A stretch of 18,888 nucleotides of DNA from an uncultured bacterium. Its GTDB lineage: Bacteria; Spirochaetota; Spirochaetia; Sphaerochaetales; Sphaerochaetaceae. The position numbers and the translations under genes are program-made. The notes under the pieces were generated by a model that had not been told where the DNA came from, did not search any database, and saw nothing but the letters and a program-made list of their open reading frames with translations. Each line of letters opens with the position of its first letter. Position 1 is the stretch's first letter. Positions 7,461 through 13,508 of this stretch are shown here, one piece after another. Where the stretch lies: assembly GCA_905215015.1 (NCBI GenBank), contig CAJMOS010000056.1, forward strand, positions 1-18,888. The letters run 5' to 3'.

Positions 7461-7490
7461 TTGACGCTTCTCTTTATCTGTGAGTATGTT
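7461..7490 (+). promoter_or_regulatory. Promoter of grpE
   Basis: TTGACG (7461-7466), an 18-nt spacer and TATGTT (7485-7490) form a good sigma-70-like promoter with the start near 7497, about 45 nt before the grpE ATG. The 11-mer GTGAGTATGTT (7480-7490) recurs in the promoter ahead of dnaK. No CIRCE inverted repeat (TTAGCACTC and its complement) is present. Confidence 0.6.
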
Positions 7491-7493
7491 TCA

Positions 7494-7524
7494 TGCGTAT
7501 CCCTACGGGGTACGCAGTATTTTT
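7494..7524 (+). terminator. Hairpin with U-run ahead of grpE (possible attenuator)
   Basis: TGCGTATCCC (7494-7503) pairs with GGGGTACGCA (7507-7516) across the loop TAC, with one G-U pair. Five T residues follow at 7520-7524. Read from the upstream extended -10 this looks like an intrinsic terminator. Read from the 7461 promoter it would sit at the extreme 5' end, where it might instead stabilise the mRNA. Confidence 0.45.
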
Positions 7525-7541
7525 GTTCGTGAGGGAAATGT

Positions 7542-8252
7542 ATGAAAATCAACGTGAACAACCACGAGGACTCCGAGAAGGAAGCTGAGAAATCGAGCGC
7601 ACAGGAGGAGACCGCGAAAAAGCCGGAGGCTCAGGCTGAACCCGCTGAGAAGCAGAAGGATTCCCAAGAAGTCAAGAAGGAACCGACTCCTCAGGAGCAG
7701 ATTGCCGCGCTTCAGACGCAGGTTGCGTTGCTCCAGGCCCAGCTTTCGGTTGCCGACCAGAAGAGCCTGCATGATGCACAGACAATCAGCCAGCTCAACG
7801 ACAAGGTGCAGGACTGGCAGGACAAGTATGCCAGCATGCAGCGCTATGCCTCCACGATGGCCTCAGACATGAAGCGCATGCAGAGCAACACCGCGTTGGA
7901 GATCGAGAGGGCCAAGGAGAAGATCCTGAAGGACCTGCTTCCGACCCTTGACGACTTTGAACGTGCCCTGCAGGCAGGCAAGGAAGACCAGACCAAGGAT
8001 TTCGAGAAAATGTTCGAAGGCGTGCAGATGATCAACGACAAGATGTACCAACACCTTGCCGGCCAGTTCGGCCTGAAGAGAATGGAGACCGACGGCAAGC
8101 CCTTCGACCCGTCCCGGCATGAGGCGTTGCAGGTGGTCAAGGACGACAAGTACAAAGACAAGACGGTCACGATGACCTATCAGTCCGGATACTTGCTCGG
8201 GGACAAAGTGCTCCGCCCGGCAAAAGTGGTTGTTGGGCAACCTTCCAATTGA
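7542..8252 (+). CDS. grpE: Nucleotide exchange factor GrpE
   Basis: The protein is 236 aa. It is the co-chaperone that releases ADP from DnaK. Residues 1-50 are a charged, Glu/Lys-rich tail that is probably disordered. Residues about 50-135 form the long dimerising helix. The C-terminal beta domain carries the family signature FDPSRHEALQVV (188-199) and SGYLLGDKVLRPAKVVV (215-231). The start is set by GAGGGA at 7531-7536; an out-of-frame ATG at 7538 lies just ahead. It is the first gene of a grpE-dnaK-dnaJ-rlmB unit, and its stop codon lies inside the -35 box of the dnaK promoter. Confidence 0.96.
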   Translation: MKINVNNHEDSEKEAEKSSAQEETAKKPEAQAEPAEKQKDSQEVKKEPTPQEQIAALQTQVALLQAQLSVADQKSLHDAQTISQLNDKVQDWQDKYASMQRYASTMASDMKRMQSNTALEIERAKEKILKDLLPTLDDFERALQAGKEDQTKDFEKMFEGVQMINDKMYQHLAGQFGLKRMETDGKPFDPSRHEALQVVKDDKYKDKTVTMTYQSGYLLGDKVLRPAKVVVGQPSN

Positions 8253-8298
8253 CGATTGCTTCAAGCGTGAGTATGTTACAGACGTTCCGGTAAGGAAC
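8249..8298 (+). promoter_or_regulatory. Internal promoter for dnaK with 5' hairpin
   Basis: TTGACG (8249-8254), a 17-nt spacer and TATGTT (8272-8277) repeat the boxes found before grpE, including the 11-mer GTGAGTATGTT (8267-8277). The start would lie near 8284. GTTCC (8284-8288) pairs with GGAAC (8294-8298) there. The -35 overlaps the grpE stop codon. dnaK can therefore probably be transcribed without grpE. Confidence 0.55.
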
Positions 8299-8341
8299 AT
8301 GAAAACTTTTGAAATTATCGGGAATTTGAGGAGATACAGAT

Positions 8342-10288
8342 ATGGGAAAGATTATTGGTATTGACCTTGGCACGACCAACAGTTGTGTCGCGGTGATGGA
8401 GGGTAACGAACCTCACGTCATCATCAATAGCGATGGCGCCCGCACGACGCCGTCCATTGTGGCTTTTACCGACAAGGGCGAGCAGCTTGTCGGCCAGCCG
8501 GCCAAGAACCAGATGGTCACGAACGCAGCGAACACGATTTACTCGATCAAGCGTTTCATGGGCCACAAGTATCAGGATGCTGATGTCCAGCAGGAGCTGG
8601 GCAGATTGCCGTATAAGGTGACCAGCGACGCACAGGGCTATGTCCGTGTCGTCGCCCAAGGCAAGGAATACTCCCCGGAACAGATTTCCGCCGCCATTCT
8701 TCAGAAGATGAAGGCTGCCGCGGAGGCCTATCTGAAGGAGCCGGTGACCGAAGCGGTCATCACGGTCCCTGCCTATTTCAATGATGCTCAGCGCCAAGCC
8801 ACCAAGGACGCAGGCAAGATTGCCGGTCTTGATGTGAAGCGTATTGTCAATGAGCCGACCGCCAGCGCTCTGGCCTATGGTTTGGACAAGACCAACAAGG
8901 AAGAGAAGATCGCTGTCTATGACTTCGGTGGTGGCACCTTCGATGTCTCCATCCTGGAGCTCGGTGACGGTGTCTTCGAGGTCAAGAGCACCAATGGCGA
9001 TACCCACCTTGGCGGTGATGACTTCGACGCGAAGATCATCGATTGGATGAACGAGGAGTTCAAGGCGCAGTATGGCATCAACCTGAAGGACGATACCATG
9101 GCCCTGCAGAGAATGAAGGAAGAGGCGGAGAAGGCGAAGATCGCCCTTTCCAGCACGATGAACTACACCATCAGCCTGCCCTTCATCGCCAACAAGGACA
9201 ACCGCCCGTTGAACCTGCAGATGGACCTTTCCCGGGCCCACTTCGAGGCCATGACCGCCGACTTGGTCGAGCGCAGCCGTGGTCCGGTCACCAACGCGTT
9301 GCGTGATGCCGGTCTGACGATTCACGATATCGACGAGGTCATTCTGGTTGGCGGCACGACCCGTATCCCCGCCGTCCAGGAAGCGGTCAAGGAGATGTTC
9401 GGCGGCAAGGAGCCGATGAAGGGTGTCAACCCGGATGAGGTAGTCGCCATGGGCGCCGCCATTCAGGGCGGTATTCTTGGTGGAACCGTCAAGGACGTCG
9501 TCCTGCTTGATGTCACTCCGCTTTCCCTGGGTATCGAGACCCTCGGTGGCGTGTGCACCAAGATGATTCCTCGCAACACCACGATTCCGACTCACAAGAG
9601 CCAGATTTTCACTACTGCCGCTGATGGCCAGACCGAGGTCGGCATCAAGGTCCTGCAGGGCGAGCGTGAGATGGCTGCCCAGAACAGGGTCCTCGGCACC
9701 TTTACCTTGGACCAGATTCCGGCTGCTCCGCGTGGAGTCCCGCAGATCGAGGTTTCCTTCGATATCGACGCCAATGGCATTGTCCATGTTTCCGCAAAGG
9801 ACACTGGTACGGGCAAGGAAGCCCACATCAAGATCGAGAGCTCTTCCGGACTTTCCGACGAGGAGATCGACCGCATGGTGAAGGAAGCCAAAGACCACGC
9901 CGACGAGGACAAGAAGGCCAAGGAGAAGGTGGACGCGCGCAACAACGCCGAGACCATGATGTACAGCACCGAGAAGTCGCTGAAGAGCTATGGCGACAAG
10001 ATCTCCGCTGACGACAAGGCCAAGATCGAGAAGGCGATTGCCGACTTGAAGAGCACGCTCTCCAACAGCGCGGCCTCTACCGATGAGCTGAAGGCCAAGA
10101 CCCAGGCTCTGCAGGAAGCCTCTTACAAGCTTGCCGAGGAGATCTACAAGCATGCAGGTGCCAACAATCAGAACGGCGGCGCTCAGGGAGGTTCCGCAAA
10201 CGGTGGAGCCCAGGGCGGTGCGACCAGTGGTCCGACGACCCATCAGGGTACAGGTCCTGATGACGCCGGCTATGAGGTCGTGAACTGA
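8342..10288 (+). CDS. dnaK: Chaperone DnaK (Hsp70)
   Basis: The protein is 648 aa, full length. The ATPase domain opens with GIDLGTTNSCVAV and contains AVITVPAYFNDAQRQ, VYDFGGGTFDVSIL and VILVGGTTRIPAVQ, the three Hsp70 signatures and phosphate-binding loops. The linker VVLLDVTPLSLG leads to the substrate-binding beta domain and the helical lid. The tail is a Gly/Ala/Asn/Gln-rich stretch with two GGAQGG units and ends in AGYEVVN. The start is fixed by GAGGAG at 8328-8333. Neighbours grpE and dnaJ encode its co-chaperones. An open frame of about 1000 codons on the opposite strand is an artefact of codon bias. Confidence 0.98.
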   Translation: MGKIIGIDLGTTNSCVAVMEGNEPHVIINSDGARTTPSIVAFTDKGEQLVGQPAKNQMVTNAANTIYSIKRFMGHKYQDADVQQELGRLPYKVTSDAQGYVRVVAQGKEYSPEQISAAILQKMKAAAEAYLKEPVTEAVITVPAYFNDAQRQATKDAGKIAGLDVKRIVNEPTASALAYGLDKTNKEEKIAVYDFGGGTFDVSILELGDGVFEVKSTNGDTHLGGDDFDAKIIDWMNEEFKAQYGINLKDDTMALQRMKEEAEKAKIALSSTMNYTISLPFIANKDNRPLNLQMDLSRAHFEAMTADLVERSRGPVTNALRDAGLTIHDIDEVILVGGTTRIPAVQEAVKEMFGGKEPMKGVNPDEVVAMGAAIQGGILGGTVKDVVLLDVTPLSLGIETLGGVCTKMIPRNTTIPTHKSQIFTTAADGQTEVGIKVLQGEREMAAQNRVLGTFTLDQIPAAPRGVPQIEVSFDIDANGIVHVSAKDTGTGKEAHIKIESSSGLSDEEIDRMVKEAKDHADEDKKAKEKVDARNNAETMMYSTEKSLKSYGDKISADDKAKIEKAIADLKSTLSNSAASTDELKAKTQALQEASYKLAEEIYKHAGANNQNGGAQGGSANGGAQGGATSGPTTHQGTGPDDAGYEVVN

Positions 10289-10299
10289 TTCAGGCTTTT

Positions 10300-10308
10300 T
10301 GCTACAAT
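10300..10308 (+). promoter_or_regulatory. Extended -10 candidate upstream of dnaJ
   Basis: TGCTACAAT is identical to the element at 7362-7370 and lies 11 nt after the dnaK stop. A poor -35 (TGAACT, 10281-10286) is 16 nt upstream. If it is used, the transcript would start near 10315, just before the 14-bp hairpin. Confidence 0.35.
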
Positions 10309-10318
10309 GCAATATCAT

Positions 10319-10355
10319 CACATCATGTCGGCCCCGAAAAAGCCGACATGATGTG
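10319..10355 (+). other. 14-bp perfect stem-loop between dnaK and dnaJ
   Basis: CACATCATGTCGGC (10319-10332) is perfectly complementary to GCCGACATGATGTG (10342-10355), with the 9-nt loop CCCGAAAAA. No T-run follows, so it is not a standard terminator. It may be a processing or stability element that sets the DnaK:DnaJ ratio, or a 5' cap structure for a dnaJ transcript. The dnaJ ribosome site lies 6 nt beyond the stem and remains free. Confidence 0.75.
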
Positions 10356-10372
10356 TGTTTGAGGACTTTCCT

Positions 10373-11524
10373 ATGGCAGAGACGAAACGAGATTATTATG
10401 AGGTGCTTGGTGTCGCCAAGGACGCGACTCCGGAGCAGATCAAGAAAGCATATCACAAGCTGGCTTTGGCCAATCACCCGGATACCCACCCGGGCGACAA
10501 GGATGCCGAGGCCCGTTTCAAGGAAGCCACCGAGGCCTATGAAGTCCTCAGCGACGAGAAGAAGCGTGCGGCCTACGACCAATACGGTTTTGCCGGTATC
10601 GACGGGGCTGGAGGCATGGGCCACGATTATTCCCATGTCTACCAGGACTTCTCCGACATCTTCGGCGGCCGTGGCGGATTCGAGGACATTTTCAGTTCCT
10701 TTTTCGGGGGCGGCATGGGTGGAGGCCAAGGCGGAGGCCGCCGTAGCGGCGGACCCAGCCAGGGTTCGAGCCTGCGCTATGATGTGACGCTGGACTTCAA
10801 GGATGCGCTGTTTGGCACCAAGGTGGACGTCTCGTACATCCATCAGGTGGTCTGCGACACCTGCCATGGTTCCGGTTCTGCTGACGGCACCGGGACCAAG
10901 ACCTGTCCTACCTGCGGAGGTAGCGGTCAGGTACGCAGGAACAGCGGCTTCTTCACCGTGGCGACGACCTGCCCCACCTGTGGCGGCAGAGGCCAGGTGA
11001 TCGACCATCCTTGTCCGGACTGCCATGGCTCTGGCCTGAAGCGTAAGCAGACCAAGCTGAGGGTCACCATTCCAGCCGGTGTGGATAACGGCAACAGGGT
11101 CACGTTGCGAGGCATGGGAGACGCTGGGGCCAACGGCGGTCCGAGCGGCGATTTGGTCGTCTTCATCACGGTCAGGCCGGACAAGTATTTCGTTCGGCAG
11201 GGCGCGGACCTCTACCTGCAGGTGCCGATCAGCTTCACCCAGGCCGCGCTTGGTGCCGACATCATCATCACCAGCGTGGATGGCAAGGAACTCAAGGTGT
11301 CCATTCCGAGCGGGACGCAGAGCGGAAAGCTGCTGAGGGTCCGTGGACAAGGCGCCCCAAAGCTCAACAGTACCGATCGTGGCGATTTGTATCTGCGCAT
11401 CCAGGTGGACATCCCGAAGCACCTTGGCTTGAGGGCCCGCGGTTTGATGAAGCAGCTGGCAGAGGCTATGGGCGAGAATGACAGGCCGCAGCCGGTCCCC
11501 TATGAGGGCGATATCAACGAATAA
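10373..11524 (+). CDS. dnaJ: Chaperone DnaJ (Hsp40)
   Basis: The protein is 383 aa, a complete type I DnaJ. The J domain (about 5-70) has the HPD motif at 35-37 that stimulates DnaK. A Gly/Phe-rich linker covers about 75-130. The zinc region has four CxxCxGxG modules with cysteines 161/164, 178/181, 200/203 and 214/217. Two beta-barrel substrate-binding domains and a dimerising end follow. The ATG at 10373 is preferred to a GTG at 10355 because GAGGA (10361-10365) is correctly spaced and the J domain starts at once. It lies 84 bp after dnaK, past a strong hairpin, and 14 bp before rlmB. Confidence 0.97.
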   Translation: MAETKRDYYEVLGVAKDATPEQIKKAYHKLALANHPDTHPGDKDAEARFKEATEAYEVLSDEKKRAAYDQYGFAGIDGAGGMGHDYSHVYQDFSDIFGGRGGFEDIFSSFFGGGMGGGQGGGRRSGGPSQGSSLRYDVTLDFKDALFGTKVDVSYIHQVVCDTCHGSGSADGTGTKTCPTCGGSGQVRRNSGFFTVATTCPTCGGRGQVIDHPCPDCHGSGLKRKQTKLRVTIPAGVDNGNRVTLRGMGDAGANGGPSGDLVVFITVRPDKYFVRQGADLYLQVPISFTQAALGADIIITSVDGKELKVSIPSGTQSGKLLRVRGQGAPKLNSTDRGDLYLRIQVDIPKHLGLRARGLMKQLAEAMGENDRPQPVPYEGDINE

Positions 11525-11538
11525 AGAGGAGAAACGAG

Positions 11539-12282
11539 ATGGGCGAGAAGATTTACGGCAAGCACGCGATTGAAGAGGGCATCAAGCAGGCCCCGATGGG
11601 CTCGACGCTCTATGTTTCCCGCGGGGTCGGGAAAAGCTATTCCGACCTCGAGAGACTGGCGATGCTGACCGGAAAGATCGCCATCAAGAAACTTTCCCCC
11701 CAGGAAATGGACCGCATGATGCCTGGTGTGGAGCACCGGGGTGTCGTGCTTGACCTCGGCGGTGCCCGCAGGGGAGGAAGCCGGTTGATTGTCACCACGG
11801 TCAGCGAGTTCCTTTCCAAACTGGAGGAAGACCAGGGCGCCTTGGTGCTTTTGCTCGACGAGATTACCGATCCGCACAACCTGGGAGCGATTCTTCGCAG
11901 TGCCGACCAGTTCGGAGTCGACCTGGTGGTCGTCCCCGAAAGGCGCAGCGCCCAGGCAAACGAGACGGTCACCAAGATTTCTTCCGGCGCCGCCCAGTAT
12001 GTGCCGATGGCGGTGGTCACCAACCTGAGCCGCGAGGTGAAGGAATTGAAAGCCGCCGGCTTCTGGGTGTATGGCGCGGACATGTCCGGTACGAGCAGCT
12101 ACGAGACCAAGTTCCCCAAGCGGACCGCCATCATCATGGGTAGTGAGGGAAGCGGTCTCCGTGAGCTTTCCCGCAAGCTCTGCGACGAAATCGTCTCGAT
12201 TCCGATGCGCGGACATATCGACTCCCTGAACGTATCGGTCGCCACCGGCATCCTGCTCTACGAGTTCCGGCGCCAGCATTGA
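11539..12282 (+). CDS. rlmB: SpoU/TrmH-family 23S rRNA 2'-O-methyltransferase (RlmB type)
   Basis: The protein is 247 aa. The N-terminal substrate-binding domain (about 1-75) starts with IYGKHAIEEGI, as in RlmB, whose E. coli member methylates G2251 of 23S rRNA. The trefoil-knot SPOUT domain has motif 1 LDEITDPHNLGAILRSA, motif 2 IIMGSEGSGL and motif 3 IPMRGHIDSLNVSVATGI, all intact. The target nucleotide cannot be proved from sequence; TrmH-like tRNA or other rRNA sites are possible. AAGAGGAG (11524-11531) overlaps the dnaJ stop and is well spaced, so the gene is co-translated as the last member of the chaperone operon. A strong terminator follows 18 bp after its stop. Confidence 0.88.
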   Translation: MGEKIYGKHAIEEGIKQAPMGSTLYVSRGVGKSYSDLERLAMLTGKIAIKKLSPQEMDRMMPGVEHRGVVLDLGGARRGGSRLIVTTVSEFLSKLEEDQGALVLLLDEITDPHNLGAILRSADQFGVDLVVVPERRSAQANETVTKISSGAAQYVPMAVVTNLSREVKELKAAGFWVYGADMSGTSSYETKFPKRTAIIMGSEGSGLRELSRKLCDEIVSIPMRGHIDSLNVSVATGILLYEFRRQH

Positions 12283-12300
12283 TGCTCTCAGCCTCAAAGG

Positions 12301-12334
12301 AAAAGCCGCTCTGCCCGCCAGGGCGGCTTTTTTT
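12301..12334 (+). terminator. Rho-independent terminator after rlmB
   Basis: AAAAGCCGCTCTG (12301-12313) pairs with CAGGGCGGCTTTT (12319-12331) around CCCGC, with one G-U pair, and runs into seven T residues (12328-12334). This is a canonical intrinsic terminator that ends the chaperone unit. Confidence 0.93.
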
Positions 12335-12404
12335 GTCTATCCTCCAATCAGGATTCCTTGAGGGGATCGTGTTGGCCTCATTGGTCTTCTCGATGTATCA
12401 GACA

Positions 12405-12426
12405 TGAATAATGACTGAATAATTAT
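12405..12426 (+). repeat. AT-rich direct repeat upstream of the importer promoter
   Basis: TGAATAAT occurs at 12405-12412 and again at 12416-12423, an 11-bp period of about one helical turn. The second copy continues into the palindrome ATAATTAT (12419-12426). It ends 10-13 bp before the -35 box and is much more AT-rich than its surroundings, fitting an UP element or an activator site. Confidence 0.4.
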
Positions 12427-12435
12427 ACGTTGTTA

Positions 12436-12464
12436 TTGACAGGATTTCCCCTGCTCGCTATGCT
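12436..12464 (+). promoter_or_regulatory. Near-consensus promoter upstream of the hydrolase/importer operon
   Basis: A perfect TTGACA (12436-12441), a 17-nt spacer and TATGCT (12459-12464) form the strongest promoter seen in the window. Transcription would start near 12471. An intrinsic terminator lies within the first 50 nt of the transcript and the first gene starts about 270 nt downstream. Confidence 0.75.
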
Positions 12465-12480
12465 CGAAGGTATTACGGAC

Positions 12481-12520
12481 AAGGACGTTCAAGACCTAAG
12501 GCTTGGACGCCTTTTTTTTT
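12481..12520 (+). terminator. Promoter-proximal intrinsic terminator (attenuator or short RNA end)
   Basis: AAGG (12481-12484) plus CGTTCAAG (12486-12493), with A12485 bulged, pair with CTTGGACG (12502-12509) plus CCTT (12510-12513), including one G-U pair. Nine T residues follow at 12512-12520. Since the promoter starts near 12471, most transcripts would end after about 45-50 nt unless the hairpin is prevented. No reading frame fits in that short RNA. Confidence 0.75.
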
Positions 12521-12742
12521 ATGCTGTGGGGTGCGTGATGACGGAAATGGTTCAAAAGAACTTCGGGAATCTGGAAGAGCCGGCCTTCCGTGCGAAGGAA
12601 GCTCGAAAGCGTAATCACCCAATAGGGATGATGGAGACCGGGGACGGACTCCTTTCCATGCGGTCCCCTGTCCCCGATTATAGATATTTTTACAAACTCC
12701 ATGCTCTCCATTGTAGGGCTCGCAACACTTAGGAGGATGAGT
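12521..12742 (+). other. Foldable 220-nt leader ahead of the hydrolase gene
   Basis: No convincing gene is present. Several complementary pieces suggest a structured RNA. GGGTG (12529-12533) with nearby AT pairs with ATCACCC (12614-12620) and closes a domain. Inside it ACGGAA (12541-12546) pairs with TTCCGT (12586-12591) and GTTC (12550-12553) with GAAC (12558-12561). Further on, GGGGAC (12640-12645) can pair with either of two GTCCCC copies (12663-12668 or 12670-12675). I do not recognise a known riboswitch class. Confidence 0.4.
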
Positions 12743-13501
12743 ATGTTCCATAAGTTCTCCAGCCATGTATATTACCGTCTTCCTGAGAATTACAGCGACC
12801 GTCCCACCATCGGCTACATCAAAGGAGACAAGTTCTCCATCCTTTTTGAATCCGGAAGCTCGAAACGTCACGCACATGAAATCCAGAACGAGCTGCTTGC
12901 GCAGAAGCTTCCTCTTCCTTCCTTTGTCGCCGTCTCTCACTGGCATTGGGACCATACGTTTGGAATATGCGGATGGAACGTGCCGGTCATTGCGGGAAAG
13001 GAGACGAACCGGCATCTGAAACATCTGGCAAGACTCAGCTGGGATGAAGAGTCGATCAAGGAAAGAGTCAAGGCCAGAAAAGAGATTGAATTCTGCTATC
13101 AGATGATGAAGAGGGAATATGCATCGGATTTCGCTTCCATCGAGGTTGTCCCGGCTGATATCGAATTCAAGGGAGATCTGACACTTGATCTTGGAGGTGT
13201 TCACGCATGCCTGATTCCCGTGGGCGGGCCGCATTCCTTGGATTCTGTCGTTTGTTACATCCCAGAAGACAGGTTCGTCTTTCTCGGTGACAGCGACGGG
13301 AAGAACCTCTATCTGCTGGACTGGAAGTTTGATATAGCCCATGAAGAAGATCTGGTTCCCACCCTCTCTTCACTTCCATTTGATGAGGATCTCCTCCAGT
13401 CATACAGGGAGGTGATGGAGGGATTGGATTTTGACACCTGCATTCCGGGACATGCCGGTATCATGTCGAAAACCGAGCTTTTCTCCAGCTTGAGGAACTG
13501 A
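12743..13501 (+). CDS. Metallo-beta-lactamase-fold hydrolase
   Basis: The protein is 252 aa from the ATG at 12743, which has AGGAGG at 12731-12736 with a 6-nt gap. An ATG at 12737 abuts that ribosome site and is less likely. The metal-binding motif is SHWHWDH (His66, His68, Asp70, His71), followed by His164 in GGPHSLDS, Asp183 in FLGDSDGK and His237 in IPGHAG. All ligands of a binuclear site are present. No substrate can be assigned; hydrolysis of an ester, lactone, cyclic phosphate or similar bond is possible. No signal peptide is seen, so it is cytoplasmic. The downstream ABC ATPase starts 7 nt after its stop and its ribosome site overlaps that stop, so the enzyme probably acts on what the importer brings in. 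Confidence 0.85.
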   Translation: MFHKFSSHVYYRLPENYSDRPTIGYIKGDKFSILFESGSSKRHAHEIQNELLAQKLPLPSFVAVSHWHWDHTFGICGWNVPVIAGKETNRHLKHLARLSWDEESIKERVKARKEIEFCYQMMKREYASDFASIEVVPADIEFKGDLTLDLGGVHACLIPVGGPHSLDSVVCYIPEDRFVFLGDSDGKNLYLLDWKFDIAHEEDLVPTLSSLPFDEDLLQSYREVMEGLDFDTCIPGHAGIMSKTELFSSLRN

Positions 13502-13508
13502 GGCTGCC

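Noticed and set aside
7248..7541. A CIRCE/HrcA operator ahead of grpE
   Set aside because: Neither TTAGCACTC nor its complement is present in the spacer, and no hrcA gene lies in the window.
8315..11422. A minus-strand open frame of about 1035 codons opposite dnaK and dnaJ
   Set aside because: dnaK and dnaJ lie in the same frame, and their codon bias avoids the triplets that would give stops on the opposite strand. The translation is low-complexity, rich in Leu, Gly, Val and Asp, with no recognisable domain. Long antisense frames over Hsp70 genes are a known artefact.
12528..12600. A TPP riboswitch in the leader (GGGGTGC, GAAC and ATCTGG-like pieces)
   Set aside because: The resemblance is superficial. 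The conserved CTGAGA element and the exact second loop sequence are missing, and the order of helices does not fit the class.
12653..12684. A second promoter (TTTCCA and TATAGA) close to the hydrolase gene
   Set aside because: The spacer is 20 nt and both boxes are poor. The promoter at 12436-12464 is far better.
12639..12691. A terminator formed by CGGGGAC/GTCCCCG and the following T5
   Set aside because: The T-run starts about 11 nt after the stem, with mixed bases between, so it does not fit an intrinsic terminator.
12430..12732. A 100-codon plus-strand frame in the leader before the hydrolase
   Set aside because: Its start precedes the predicted transcription start, it runs through the terminator hairpin and T9 tract, has no ribosome site and encodes nothing recognisable.
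12283..12742. A tRNA or other known small RNA gene in the long spacer
   Set aside because: No cloverleaf, T-loop sequence or familiar small-RNA motif could be found by eye.
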